Source: Calditrichota bacterium | GTDB taxonomy: Bacteria; Electryoneota; B3-LCP | Direction: 5' to 3' | NCBI GenBank assembly: GCA_020051775.1 | Contig: JAGVQJ010000099.1 | Coordinates: 1-36,989, forward strand | DNA length: 36,989 nucleotides | Shown here: positions 13,821-23,162 of the stretch, one piece after another | Position numbering within the stretch: the first letter of the stretch is position 1 | Layout of the letters: the number at the start of each line of letters is the position of its first letter | The notes under the pieces: generated by a model | Database searches by the model: none | What the model saw: the letters and a program-made list of their open reading frames with translations, nothing else | Told to the model about the DNA's origin: nothing | Program-made: the position numbers and the translations under genes

Positions 13821-15584
13821 TTAATTCTTGGTAGATTGAATGACCAGATAGATTGTGGCGATCTGGGCTAAGACCATGATCACATCTTTGGAGACATTCC
13901 AGTAATGAACACCGGCCTTTTCCGGGATGAAGATAGTATCCCCTACTTCGATCGTAGTGCTGCCCGGTTTGAGCCATTTCCCTGTGATTCCCTTGATGAT
14001 GCGCACTTTGCGGGGATTGGCATTCCAAGAAAAACCACCGGATTTCTCAACATACCATTTATAGTTTTTGCCGGGTTCATACCCGGTGATTCCCGGCTGA
14101 CCAACTTGCCCACTGACCTTCACAGTATGTGAGGTTGGAGGCACTTCTAAAATATCCTGGTCTTGCAACAGAATGTTTTGTGTCGGATCCCCCTCGACGG
14201 CAAGGCGCTGAAGATCCACGGCTACGCGACCGCTAATTTCCAGTGTCTGGACCTTGAGATACTGATATTCCTGCCAGGTCATCTCCAGTGTTCTCATCTG
14301 ACGCAGGCGCTCAACCTCAGGATCAACCTGCTGTTCGCGGGAATGCCTGGTCAAGGTAGCTTCGTGCAAACTGGCTCGTGGAGTGAATCCTCCGGCAGCT
14401 TCAAGAATGTCCGTAAGGGGAGTGCCTTCAGCGCGCACCGGGTAAAACCCGGGTTTCATAACCTCTCCGCGCAGTTCGACCTGAAAGCGGGGATGATACA
14501 AATGTCGAGGCCGCACGAAGATACGGTCGTCAGCCAATAGCGGCAGCGTCAAAGACCCAGAGTCATCCAAACAGACGAAGAAAGTTTCGTAAGAAACCTG
14601 ATCATCACCAAATCTTGTGATTTCCACTGAATCGCGCCGAGCCTCAGGCGTCAGACCCCCGGCCAGCAAGAGCGCTCGCTGTATATCATCGCCGGGAAGG
14701 AACTCGAAAAGTCCCTGATTGTTGACTGCGCCATAAACACCCAGAAGTCCGGCTCGGGGACTCAAGGGTGGAACCATGAGAAAATCACCATCCTGCAGGA
14801 AAGGATTGCCTTCCGGGCGACCGGCTCGCAGAAACAAGAGTAAATCTACGTTTTGGGTGCTGCCATCGCGATGGATAAGTTGCACTCGCCGGGTGGAGTA
14901 AGCCGGCACCTCGGAAATCTGGTCGTGCTCGACCATGATCTTCTCGCCCCACTCGCTCGTGCCGTATTTCTGCTGCGCTTGACGGGATTTTAGGGTGGTG
15001 GCCGGGTTATAGAATCCACCAGCTTGAGTGAGCAGACTGGCAATGCGATCAATCGGAGTAAGAATGTAAGTGCCAGGCCGGCGCACCATGCCTCCCACAG
15101 AGGCCTTAAAACTGCGCAGTTCCAGCAAAGTAACGGCCATCTGTTGGGTACGGTAGCTGCGCTGCGCCTGTGTTAAAATCTCTTGCTGTACTTCGGCGAA
15201 GACCCGGTTGCCGACCTTGAAAATGCCGATAGTCGGCAAGCGCAGGGCGCCGTCGGCAGTCACACGGGCGGATAACTCTTTATCCACCTCGCCCATGATG
15301 ATCACACCGACTAAATCCCCCGGCCCCAGGCGGTAAGTGGCTGGATCAATAGGGCCTTCCAGCGCCTGGCTGGTCAAAGGGGACTTTTCACCCAACAACT
15401 GTTGCAGAGGATTTTCGGGGAACTCTTCCTCATCCGCCGGCAGCGATTCCATGAAAACCGGCTTCTCAACTTGCTGCGTCCGAGGGATTTGTGCCTGGCT
15501 CGACATTGCCAGGCAGAATCCCAAACAGAACAGGGTGACCCACGACCGGGACCCTGTTCCTGCTATGCTGTTAGACTTTCTCAT
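13821..15584 (-). CDS. Polysaccharide-export-type SLBB protein in the pilus operon
   Basis: A 587-residue protein with a signal peptide (about 1-33). A Poly_export domain starts at YRLGPGD (84-90), and at least four SLBB-like units follow, with motifs VRRPGTY, GAVNNQGLFEF, GEVMKPGFYPV and GQVGQPGI. The family includes Wza, the outer-membrane capsule channel. Here the C-terminus is a hydrophobic helix (VIMVLAQIATIYLVIQ), the position of the outer-membrane helix in Wza. The start at 15584 has AGGAAA upstream; the frame extends 13 codons further without a ribosome site. No capsule synthesis genes are near. Its place between pilQ and pilB suggests a pilus-linked channel or peptidoglycan/envelope anchor, which is an inference. 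Confidence 0.82.
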   Translation of the reverse strand: MRKSNSIAGTGSRSWVTLFCLGFCLAMSSQAQIPRTQQVEKPVFMESLPADEEEFPENPLQQLLGEKSPLTSQALEGPIDPATYRLGPGDLVGVIIMGEVDKELSARVTADGALRLPTIGIFKVGNRVFAEVQQEILTQAQRSYRTQQMAVTLLELRSFKASVGGMVRRPGTYILTPIDRIASLLTQAGGFYNPATTLKSRQAQQKYGTSEWGEKIMVEHDQISEVPAYSTRRVQLIHRDGSTQNVDLLLFLRAGRPEGNPFLQDGDFLMVPPLSPRAGLLGVYGAVNNQGLFEFLPGDDIQRALLLAGGLTPEARRDSVEITRFGDDQVSYETFFVCLDDSGSLTLPLLADDRIFVRPRHLYHPRFQVELRGEVMKPGFYPVRAEGTPLTDILEAAGGFTPRASLHEATLTRHSREQQVDPEVERLRQMRTLEMTWQEYQYLKVQTLEISGRVAVDLQRLAVEGDPTQNILLQDQDILEVPPTSHTVKVSGQVGQPGITGYEPGKNYKWYVEKSGGFSWNANPRKVRIIKGITGKWLKPGSTTIEVGDTIFIPEKAGVHYWNVSKDVIMVLAQIATIYLVIQSTKN

Positions 15585-15684
15585 GGCTTTCCTGAAACCT
15601 AACTCCCACGGTCTTTCTTGCAAAACCCCCGTGGGAACAGTCAGGTTCCACTGGCAAGGAGCGAATTTCCAAGCCTACCAAAGG

Positions 15685-17103
15685 TTATTTGGCCTTGAGC
15701 ACCATAGTAGGCGTGCCCTGATCATCGGAATCCTGGGCCGGAATCAGACCGGAACTATATTTGTCTATCGTATCCTGCAGGACTTTAGGCATGGGGATGC
15801 CGGGATTATCAGCAGAAATTATTCTGGGAGTAATCTGGATGATCATATCAGTCTTCTTGACCTGTTCGGCGCGGTGGCGGAAAAGATTGCCGATCAGGGG
15901 AATGTCACCCAGGAAGGGGAACTTAGTTTGGGTGAGCTTGGAATTGATGCCCAGCAGGCCGGCAATGATGATGGACTGGCCATCCTTGACCCGAATGGTG
16001 GTGGTCGAAGTGCGTTTGACGACCCAGGGGATATTCTGCTCTGGACCTATAAGCTGGAATACCGAGGAGACTTCCGGTGTGATTTCCGTGGTGATGTAAC
16101 CATCGGTGTTGACTGTAGGCTTGATCGCCAGCTTTATGCCAACTTCTTCTTTCTGCACCTGCACCTGACCGCCTACGCCACCCGCTGAAAGAACATAAGG
16201 AATAATGTCCACAACTTCGAGGTTGGCCTGGCGGTTGTTCATGGTGGCGAGCCGGGAATTAGCCAGCACTTCGGCGCGGTTGTTCTTCAGCAGCCAATCC
16301 AAGGTAACCATAAAGACGGTGGGTTGGCGAGCCATATAGCCGGCATCAATAAAACCGTCCACCGGGTAGAAAGCCAGCTCTTGCGGCAAGGTTTTATAGC
16401 GGGTGGGATTGGGCACTTCACGGGGGACATTGTAGCTGTTGACGCCCATTTCCGCCCATACCGTGTTGATAGTGGATAGCTTACTCCAATCCAGACCCAA
16501 CTCCTCCTCATCCTCCACCGCGACTTCAATCAATTGAGCTTCCAGCATAATCTGCAGGGAAGGCTTATCCACGGCCGCGACGACCGCTTCGATTTCGCTC
16601 TTAACCTTGGGGCTGGTGATGATCAGAAGTTTATTGCCCGCTTCGTCAACCTGGATGTCGGCAGTGAAGCTACCCAACATTTTGGCGATTTCGGGAGCCG
16701 ACGCGTACTGCAGCTCGATGACATAAGAGGACAAACCGGCTTCTTCCCGAAGTTTATCGGCCGGCGCTACGAGAAAAGAGGTGCCCACAATTTCATAGGA
16801 GAGACCGGCGGCGCGCACCACCAGGTTCATGGCTTGTTCAATAGGAGTATTTTTCAAGTGGACGGTGACCCGTTCTTCCTTATTGACGCCGGGACCGGTG
16901 ACGATATTGTATCCGCTCTCGGAAGCCAGAATTGCCAGAATGGAAGGCAGGAAGGCGTCCTCGGCATCAATCGTGACCAGTTTTTGCAAACTGGCGGAAT
17001 AGGCTCCTTGTCCCGTAGGCACAGTTCCCGGGGAGCTTTGTGCCCATCCCAAGGTGGTCGTCAGGCACAGAAGTGAACTTAAGATCACGATCAAGCGCTG
17101 CAT
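15685..17103 (-). CDS. pilQ: Type IV pilus secretin PilQ
   Basis: A 472-residue secretin. It has a signal peptide (1-21), an STN/N0-like domain (about 42-110, with NIVTGPGVNKEERVTVHLKN split over two strands), an N1/NolW-like domain (about 124-180) and the secretin pore domain (about 290-435). The pore domain includes the family motifs VKDGQSIIIAGLL, FPFLGDIPLIGNLFR and KKTDMIIQITPRII. The protein forms the outer-membrane gate for the pilus. It is shorter than proteobacterial PilQ and lacks AMIN domains, which is usual outside Proteobacteria. The ribosome site AGGAGA lies six bases before the ATG. A 120-base gap separates it from pilP. Confidence 0.92.
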   Translation of the reverse strand: MQRLIVILSSLLCLTTTLGWAQSSPGTVPTGQGAYSASLQKLVTIDAEDAFLPSILAILASESGYNIVTGPGVNKEERVTVHLKNTPIEQAMNLVVRAAGLSYEIVGTSFLVAPADKLREEAGLSSYVIELQYASAPEIAKMLGSFTADIQVDEAGNKLLIITSPKVKSEIEAVVAAVDKPSLQIMLEAQLIEVAVEDEEELGLDWSKLSTINTVWAEMGVNSYNVPREVPNPTRYKTLPQELAFYPVDGFIDAGYMARQPTVFMVTLDWLLKNNRAEVLANSRLATMNNRQANLEVVDIIPYVLSAGGVGGQVQVQKEEVGIKLAIKPTVNTDGYITTEITPEVSSVFQLIGPEQNIPWVVKRTSTTTIRVKDGQSIIIAGLLGINSKLTQTKFPFLGDIPLIGNLFRHRAEQVKKTDMIIQITPRIISADNPGIPMPKVLQDTIDKYSSGLIPAQDSDDQGTPTMVLKAK

Positions 17104-17223
17104 GTGATTCTCCTAATGGTTTCAAATCCCCCCAAACCTGGGGTGGAAGATTATTCCGCAGTTCATGCCCTCAATACTGCCTACAGGAGGATGTCGGCGG
17201 GTGATGACAAGTGCTCGCGCGGA

Positions 17224-17808
17224 TCAGAAATTAACCTCCGTGAGGGAGGTGTCCGAAGGGCTAATGGTGATGGGATTATTGCGAAAATTCCGTTCCTGCT
17301 CCAGAGTCTCCGGCGACTTTTCGGTTGTCAGCGTCAGACGTTCACCGGCGCGCGACAACACGCACTGCTGAGAACGTACTTCTGCCAGAATATAACCGTT
17401 CAAGTCGTCGCCAACTCTTAAAACATGCGAACGACCCTGAAACTTGATGATGGCGGCCGGTTTTTGCGACATTACTGTGCAGGAAAGTCGCATTTTAGTC
17501 TGTGACTCGATCGTTTCCTGATACCCCAACTGAGCCAAGAATCTACGGGCATGAATGACCAGAGTCAAATCCAGCGGATCGTGCTCGAGTTCAAATTCAT
17601 AACTCAAGCGTTCTTGCAGCTCGTTTTCCAGGTTGGTGACCGTTTCGCTGAGCTGGGGATCGGCAGAACCCAGGCTCTCATGCGTCAGGGCGGCTTGATA
17701 CTTGCGCACCTGCTGTCCCATGCGGTAGACATTGTAGCCTTCATAAGCCACAACGATGAGTAACAGGATGATCAGGACATTCCAGAGAAGTCGTTCGCGT
17801 TCTCGCAT
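17224..17808 (-). CDS. pilP: PilP/GspC-like pilus assembly protein
   Basis: A 194-residue protein with one N-terminal membrane helix (about 9-26) and then a coiled-coil stretch (about 30-75). A C-terminal beta domain with VGDDLNGYILAEVRSQQCVL (about 133-152) resembles the homology region of PilP and GspC that contacts the secretin. It lacks an obvious lipobox, so it is anchored by the helix rather than by lipid. The position, after pilO and before pilQ, fits PilP. Identity rests more on gene order and topology than on strong sequence motifs. Confidence 0.72.
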   Translation of the reverse strand: MRERERLLWNVLIILLLIVVAYEGYNVYRMGQQVRKYQAALTHESLGSADPQLSETVTNLENELQERLSYEFELEHDPLDLTLVIHARRFLAQLGYQETIESQTKMRLSCTVMSQKPAAIIKFQGRSHVLRVGDDLNGYILAEVRSQQCVLSRAGERLTLTTEKSPETLEQERNFRNNPITISPSDTSLTEVNF

Positions 17809-17822
17809 TCCAGCTCCGTAAA

Positions 17823-18383
17823 TTACTGTCTCTTGATGAGCGTCAGCGTGGATATTTCCATCTCAAACAGGCGATCTTCCTGCGCCCGGTCTTTGTCTTG
17901 TCCGATGGCGGAGGCTTTACGAAAGCCGTTGTCAACCGTGAAGGATTCGACCGTTATGAGTCTTTCGGATTTCTCTAAGCGAGTGACCAATTGCCCAAAT
18001 TTCTCATAGCTACATTCCACCGCCATGGCGTAGGGCGTCTTGATGTAATCAACCTGTGAGCGCCGTTTTTTCGGTTCTAGAGTGATTAGCTTGATTCCAA
18101 GTTCCTGCAAAACTTCCGTGACATAATTCAGGAAGGGCATGGAGGCGTCTTCGGCCAGAGAATCCTGGGCGGAAATGGCCAGGTTTTTTTCGATCATCTC
18201 CGATACCAGCTTCATTTCCTGATCTAAAATTTCGGCGGAGATCAACTTCTCGTTCTCAGACCGAAGGGTGCGCTCCAGGGTGCTGATCCGGGTGGGAAAT
18301 TTCGAATACTCCATGTTGTGGTAGAGCCAGAAACCGCCCCCGAATACCAGAGCGATAAGCAACAGGATCAAATTCTTCTTCAT
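17823..18383 (-). CDS. pilO: PilO-like pilus assembly protein
   Basis: A 186-residue bitopic protein. A short cytoplasmic start and a membrane helix (LILLLIALVFGGGFWLY) lead into a coiled coil (about 30-75) and a ferredoxin-like C-terminal domain (about 80-180). This is the PilO arrangement. PilO forms heterodimers with PilN and links the inner-membrane platform to the secretin. The ribosome site GAGGAG is close to the ATG. Neighbours pilN and pilP lie 7 and 14 bases away. Sequence identity with known PilO is likely low; the call leans on order and topology. Confidence 0.78.
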   Translation of the reverse strand: MKKNLILLLIALVFGGGFWLYHNMEYSKFPTRISTLERTLRSENEKLISAEILDQEMKLVSEMIEKNLAISAQDSLAEDASMPFLNYVTEVLQELGIKLITLEPKKRRSQVDYIKTPYAMAVECSYEKFGQLVTRLEKSERLITVESFTVDNGFRKASAIGQDKDRAQEDRLFEMEISTLTLIKRQ

Positions 18384-18390
18384 ACGCTCC

Positions 18391-19068
18391 TCATGGCTCA
18401 GGCAAACCGCTTACTTTGGATTGTTTGTCCACTCGTTTGCCGCTTTCGACAGATTTCTTGGCGGTGGCTTTGGCGGCGCCAGCGGCGGTAGTCAGAGCCG
18501 CTTTTTCAATCGAACAGGTGATGGTGATGGAGAGGATCTCTTGATCCTCGACCTTGACGCGATGTGATTCGCTGAAACGGATGTTGGTAAATTCGCGGTA
18601 AAAGAACGGCGTAGTCTTGAGCATGTCCATGAATTGGGAAACCTTGTCGAATTCCCTCTCGTCAGCCATGATCTTACTGATGGCCTTGATGCGCAACTGA
18701 CGATTGCTGAATTCCAACAATGTGACCACGACGTCCTCGGGCAGGATATTCGCCAGAGCTTTCAATTTGCTGCCCCACAGGAAGCGTTCTTTCTCCATGC
18801 GCGCCAGTGTGAGTACGTCGCTCTTGGAGATATTTTTCCCGGTGCGTTGCAACTCCTCCAGGCGGCGCTCCACTTCTTTGATTTGGTCCTGCCGGGCGGT
18901 GACGACATTGCCCAGAGCCTGGTGATTGCGGTAAGTGTACAGCGAAAGCGCTCCAAAGAGCAGCAGGAAAACCAGTATGGTCAGGTTCTCGCGTCTCTTC
19001 TTCCAGCGGGCTTCCCGTTCCGCATGTCCTTCGGATTTGTTTAAATTGATGCTAAAGAGTTTTACCAT
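18391..19068 (-). CDS. pilN: PilN-like pilus assembly protein
   Basis: A 225-residue bitopic protein that begins MVKLFSINLNKSEG. This is close to the cytoplasmic INLLP-type PilN motif that binds PilM. One membrane helix (about 28-45), a coiled coil (about 52-80) and a compact domain (about 95-185) follow. The last 40 residues are a low-complexity tail rich in alanine and lysine, not usual for PilN. GGAG seven bases before the ATG gives the start. It begins four bases after pilM ends. Confidence 0.82.
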   Translation of the reverse strand: MVKLFSINLNKSEGHAEREARWKKRRENLTILVFLLLFGALSLYTYRNHQALGNVVTARQDQIKEVERRLEELQRTGKNISKSDVLTLARMEKERFLWGSKLKALANILPEDVVVTLLEFSNRQLRIKAISKIMADEREFDKVSQFMDMLKTTPFFYREFTNIRFSESHRVKVEDQEILSITITCSIEKAALTTAAGAAKATAKKSVESGKRVDKQSKVSGLPEP

Positions 19069-19072
19069 ACGA

Positions 19073-20137
19073 TCACTCCGCTCGAAGAGCCAATCCGACA
19101 GCGATGGATAATTGAGTTCCTGCCTCTATGACTTTTCCACCGGTTTCCAAACCCGCGCAGGGGTCGTAAATGGATACCGGAAGATTGAATTTGTGCTTCA
19201 AGTACTCGTCCAACCCCTTGGTTACTGCTGCACCGCCGGACAGGATAATACTATGGAAGTAACTCTGTCCCGTCTCCTTGACGTAGTAGCGCAAGGAACG
19301 GTTGATCTCGTCGCCCAAGCGTTCGAAGGGGCTTTTATCTGCCAGGGCTAAGCCGGCGCCGGCGGAACTGCCAACAGCGGGCAAATCCGGCTCCATCCCC
19401 TGAGTGATTTTCACCTGCTCGGCTTCGTCGTAGGAAATGTCGAAGCGTTTCATGAGATCTTGCGTGAAGTTGTAACCGGCAATGGGGATGTCGCGGGTAA
19501 AGAACATGCTTTTACGGCCGGTTACAGACAAGTTGGTTTTACGGCAACCTACATTCAAGAAAATCAGCACGCCATCATCGGGCAAATCATTGAATTGATT
19601 GTAGGAATTGAGCATGGCCAACTGGTCTATATCAACGATGCCAGGCTTCAATTCGATATCGCGCATGGTTTCCAGATGAGTCTGGAAAAATTTGCGGGTG
19701 GCCGCAACCAGGAGCACGCGAATTTTATCGGCTTCATTGGGGTCGTCCCCCAAAATCTGGTAATCCACGATGGTTTCGCTGCCGTCCAACGGCAAATGTT
19801 TGCGCGCTTCCAACATCAGGGAGGAGTCCATGTCCTCATCCGTCATTTGCACGGATTTGATTTCCTTGGCAGCTACGGCGGGGCCGCCGATGGCGGAGGC
19901 CAGACCTTTAATCTTGCGCGGCGCCAGGCCCATCTGGTTAAAAGCGCCTAAAAGACGGGGTCCTACTACCGATTTTTTCGGTCCATCGGGATCGAACATT
20001 TCCCCCGCCGCATAAACAGGATAAACCAAGTGCGCTTTTAGACGAAATCGCTGACCGGTTTTCTCCAAAACGACGATTTTGATGCTGTGTGAGCCGATAT
20101 CCAGCCCCACGTGCTGCAGGCTTCCGAGTCTGATCAT
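19073..20137 (-). CDS. pilM: Actin-like pilus assembly ATPase PilM
   Basis: A 354-residue PilM of the FtsA/actin fold. It shows the nucleotide-binding motifs GLDIGSHSIKIVVL (about 12-25), NVGCRKTNLSV (about 194-204) and IILSGGAAVTKGLDEYLK (about 295-312). PilM is a cytoplasmic ring protein that binds the PilN tail and connects to the motors. The gene heads the pilM-N-O-P-Q block and follows a 242-base gap, so a promoter probably lies in that gap. No clear ribosome site is seen before the ATG. Confidence 0.92.
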   Translation of the reverse strand: MIRLGSLQHVGLDIGSHSIKIVVLEKTGQRFRLKAHLVYPVYAAGEMFDPDGPKKSVVGPRLLGAFNQMGLAPRKIKGLASAIGGPAVAAKEIKSVQMTDEDMDSSLMLEARKHLPLDGSETIVDYQILGDDPNEADKIRVLLVAATRKFFQTHLETMRDIELKPGIVDIDQLAMLNSYNQFNDLPDDGVLIFLNVGCRKTNLSVTGRKSMFFTRDIPIAGYNFTQDLMKRFDISYDEAEQVKITQGMEPDLPAVGSSAGAGLALADKSPFERLGDEINRSLRYYVKETGQSYFHSIILSGGAAVTKGLDEYLKHKFNLPVSIYDPCAGLETGGKVIEAGTQLSIAVGLALRAE

Positions 20138-20379
20138 GGTTTCTTTGGTCGGGTCGTTAGAGCCGCTGATAATTATCTTTATTTTCGGGTAATAATGGCT
20201 GGTTGCGCCGATGATAAACCGGCCATCAAGAGGGCAGGATCAAAAAAAAGCCAGAGCAGATCAAGGACTCTAAAACAGCCTCGATCCTCCGGCCGTATTT
20301 ATGCAAAAAGCGAAGCTTTCAGGTGAGAATGTGGTGCAGTTCAAGCCTAATTGGATGCGCTGAAGGAATACTGATAATT
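20138..20379. other. Gap between minor pilin genes and pilM
   Basis: 242 bases. On the minus strand a small hairpin (arms AAAGC and GCTTT, followed by TT) near 20309-20324 and a run of eight T residues near 20246-20253 may end part of the upstream transcription. AT-rich sequence closer to pilM (about 20165-20195) may hold its promoter, but no box pair is convincing. Confidence 0.35.
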
Positions 20380-21885
20380 TCACCGATTCCCCCAGCTTAC
20401 GATTTCATAAGCGGCAGCTCCAGAGGCGTCCGTAGCCGCGATGAAATAAGGTGGGGCCGTCTGATTCAGGCGCGGGTCGTAATAATAATGCTTGCCATAC
20501 CCGGTGTCTCCGTGAGTGGAGCGATGCACATAACCGCGCCGGTATTGAGTGACGGCGCCATGCAGGATGATATCCCCGCGGTGATCGGGACTGGGACCTT
20601 GGTAACCGGTAGAGTACTCCCAGAAATAGGTATCGTTTTGATCTTCGAAGGTAAAACTTTCTCCCAAAGCCACAAGCGCGCCGGTGATGATGATGCTTTT
20701 TCGGTTCATGTTAGTCTGGCTCTGCCAGGAACCGGTCATACCGCAGTTGTCGCGACCGTTCTCAGGAGTGTTGCCGATGACAATATCCCCCTCGGAGATA
20801 ACTCCGATCATATCCGTGATGGTAGGACTGAAAGTGCCGTTATAAGGGCTGGAACTGGCATAGCGAAGATCGTCCATAAGGCGAATGCATTGGTAGCCAG
20901 TGTCGGCAGTCTGATGGCTACCGTGCGCCCCCACCGTGACGGTGCCGCGTACCAATCCTTGCAGTTCCAGGTAACCATCTACGAAAATAGCCTGCCAATT
21001 GGGGACGCCCCCGACCGCAACGACGGTATCGGAAAAGGGATAACCCATCGGCCATCTGTACATGATCCAACCGGTGGTGCTGAAGACCAGACGGTGGGCA
21101 TAATAGCCGTTGAAATCAACGAAGAAGGTACCGCTGGAGGCTGCTGCGTTGCGGACGTCTTCAGCCGTGGTTGGCAGTTGAATTTCCCGATAATTGAACA
21201 TGGGAGGATATGCGAAATAGGGATTGGCGCCGTTAAAATAGGTAAAAATGGGAGCAGTGGTGCTGACGTGATCCAGGAAAATAGGCTGCCCGTTCAAGCC
21301 CTGCATGGCAATGGTGTCGTTGGAATGCACCCAACCGTTTAGAGTATCCAGATACCAAAACTTGATGGCTTCACCAAAAACGGTTGTCTCGATATTCGTC
21401 AAATAGAGAAAATTGGACAGGTTGAGCAGCTTGACGGTCATTTTAGTTTCATCAGTGACCGTCACGGTGTTGCTCTCATAATCCAAAAAATCCACCTTAC
21501 CGACAGAACGGACATAAACATAATTAAAATCGTTCAATCCCGTTCCGCCCGAATTCAGGCTGATACCTTTCGCGGTGACCTCGGCCGTGGCGATAGGCTG
21601 ATTATTGGCGTTGGTGATGGTTTCCGTACCGATGGCATATTCGATACCGCCTGTGGGCACTGCAGAAGGCTGCATGTGGCGCAAGTAATCGTAACCCAGA
21701 TCCATAATCCCTGCATGTGCGGCGTAGTAAGCCTGGAGTTTGTGCTTTTCGTAACGAGCCTCCCAACTCTCATCTGCACCCCACTTCATGAAGGCCAACC
21801 CGGTGAAGACCAGCAGTCCAATCATAATAATAGCCAGAATGGGGAAACTTCCCTCTTCGCGCCATAGATCTTTCCACGCTTTCAT
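20380..21885 (-). CDS. PilX/GspK-like large minor pilin (DUF4900-like)
   Basis: A 501-residue protein with a prepilin-like N-terminus: a charged leader WREEG, then a hydrophobic helix SFPILAIIMIGLLVFTGLAF. The glutamate usual at position +5 of the mature pilin is missing, as in GspK, the tip pseudopilin. The segment AYYAAHAGIMDLGYDYLRHM (about 52-71) is typical of PilX-type proteins. The large C-terminal part is a beta-rich region of the DUF4900 sort, with GVISEGDIVIGN and SIIITGALVALGE. It probably sits at the pilus tip with the two minor pilins encoded just upstream. The start has GGAGAC before the ATG. Confidence 0.75.
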   Translation of the reverse strand: MKAWKDLWREEGSFPILAIIMIGLLVFTGLAFMKWGADESWEARYEKHKLQAYYAAHAGIMDLGYDYLRHMQPSAVPTGGIEYAIGTETITNANNQPIATAEVTAKGISLNSGGTGLNDFNYVYVRSVGKVDFLDYESNTVTVTDETKMTVKLLNLSNFLYLTNIETTVFGEAIKFWYLDTLNGWVHSNDTIAMQGLNGQPIFLDHVSTTAPIFTYFNGANPYFAYPPMFNYREIQLPTTAEDVRNAAASSGTFFVDFNGYYAHRLVFSTTGWIMYRWPMGYPFSDTVVAVGGVPNWQAIFVDGYLELQGLVRGTVTVGAHGSHQTADTGYQCIRLMDDLRYASSSPYNGTFSPTITDMIGVISEGDIVIGNTPENGRDNCGMTGSWQSQTNMNRKSIIITGALVALGESFTFEDQNDTYFWEYSTGYQGPSPDHRGDIILHGAVTQYRRGYVHRSTHGDTGYGKHYYYDPRLNQTAPPYFIAATDASGAAAYEIVSWGNR

Positions 21886-21905
21886 GACTGTCTCCTATCC
21901 TGCAA

Positions 21906-22601
21906 TTATTCAACTGTCAGGCCGTAGTTTCGCATGAAACCGGAAATAACATACTTTTTTTCCAGGTCGTAATTACGATTGACGACGTTATTAGGCTCTT
22001 CTACCTGGCGGGGTCGTTGGTAATGGATGGAAAAATGAACGCGGGCCATGGGATAGCTGAAGGCATAAGATCTCCCCAGCTCCTGATAGGGCCCTTCCCA
22101 GCCGAAATCGGTAAAAATAAATCTGTGCTTATTGTTCCACCCTTGTGGAGGAAATCCGGGATCCAACTTCTGTGAGGCGGTATTGCTAATAGCGCGGTAA
22201 ATACCTGAAGTTGGACGCGCTGAATACTGATAAATAGTTGAGTCTACAAAGGGGCTGTAGGGATCAGAGAAATCGAAATTGACCACCGACATCCAGAATG
22301 CCCCCAGACCATACTGGGGGGGATTCGGCCCGATATTGTGGGCATTTTCAAAGGCTTCATGGAAATGCGAGGCGACATCATTAGCGTACTGATCCATGAC
22401 TCGGATAGCCCAGGCTCGCGTCATCCATTCACGAAAGGCAATCAGGGTGATGGTCAACCCCAGGAATACGACCGTCAGCATCACCACCGAGAGCGTGGCT
22501 TCCATGTAATTCCAGCCTTCGTCGCGGCGCAGGCCGCGTTTCAAGCTGAAAAACTTGCGCCGAGACACCGATTCCGATTTCACTTTTTCGGGATTATCCA
22601 C
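21906..22601 (-). CDS. PilW-like minor pilin, GTG start
   Basis: A 231-residue protein. I start it at the GTG at 22601, five bases after a perfect GGAGG and overlapping the end of the previous gene by eight bases. An ATG at 22643 would need a 50-base overlap and has its GGGA too close. The leader is about 27 residues and ends RRDEG. The mature start WNYMEATLSVVMLTVVFLGL has the conserved glutamate at +5 but a tryptophan in place of phenylalanine at +1. The rest is not recognised. Position and topology suggest a tip minor pilin. Confidence 0.75.
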   Translation of the reverse strand: MDNPEKVKSESVSRRKFFSLKRGLRRDEGWNYMEATLSVVMLTVVFLGLTITLIAFREWMTRAWAIRVMDQYANDVASHFHEAFENAHNIGPNPPQYGLGAFWMSVVNFDFSDPYSPFVDSTIYQYSARPTSGIYRAISNTASQKLDPGFPPQGWNNKHRFIFTDFGWEGPYQELGRSYAFSYPMARVHFSIHYQRPRQVEEPNNVVNRNYDLEKKYVISGFMRNYGLTVE

Positions 22602-23106
22602 CGATGCCTCCGGGAACTGCGTAAGTTGTAAAGGAAACTTCATTCCCTAACGTCCGTTTGAACGATTTACCGTCCGGTTCGTCCCATTCCGCCCAGACGG
22701 TAACAACATAAAAAGCTGGAAGCGCCGGCGTGGTCAGGGAGGGTTGGTAAACACCTCGAGCGACGATGGGATCATAAAAAAATCGCACCTGGATGGGTTT
22801 TGGGCCATCTGGATCGAGAATCGTCGTGCGGTAAAAGACCCCACCACTACCCATCAATTCCTGGGCGTTGGGCATGTCCTGGCTGGCGAGATAGATTCGG
22901 CCCACCCAATACTCAACCTCTTGCTCCACCATGCGCGCCACCTGCTGACGGTGCATGTCCGTCTTCATGGATCCGTTGGCGAAGAAGAGCGAGTAGGTCG
23001 TTCCTACCACCGCGGCCGACACCATCGCAATCGTGGCCATCACCTCGATGAAGGTAGTGCCGCGATCGTCATGCCTTAATTTTCGTAGAATATTTGCCAG
23101 CTTCAA
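22594..23106 (-). CDS. PilV-like minor pilin, TTG start
   Basis: A 170-residue type IV pilin-like protein. The leader MKLANILRKLRHDDRG is followed by TTFIEVMATIAMVSAAVVGT, with glutamate at +5 and a cleavage site after glycine. An in-frame TAA lies two codons upstream of the TTG at 23106 and the next methionine falls after the cleavage site, so TTG is the only sensible start; GGGGG precedes it at a normal distance. The globular part is short and beta-rich. It is likely a minor pilin that helps to start assembly or to display a tip complex. Confidence 0.78.
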   Translation of the reverse strand: MKLANILRKLRHDDRGTTFIEVMATIAMVSAAVVGTTYSLFFANGSMKTDMHRQQVARMVEQEVEYWVGRIYLASQDMPNAQELMGSGGVFYRTTILDPDGPKPIQVRFFYDPIVARGVYQPSLTTPALPAFYVVTVWAEWDEPDGKSFKRTLGNEVSFTTYAVPGGIGG

Positions 23107-23162
23107 ACTTTACCCCCGCACGTTTGCGGACAACGGCGATCTTTCATCCCACGAGGAACGAT

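Noticed and set aside
15337-16188. Plus-strand open frame of 283 codons across the SLBB and pilQ genes
   Set aside because: It crosses two well-supported minus-strand genes and their gap; the translation has no domain or signal.
20323-21342. Long plus-strand open frame opposite the PilX-like gene
   Set aside because: It lies fully antisense to a gene with clear prepilin features, has no ribosome site and its translation resembles no protein.
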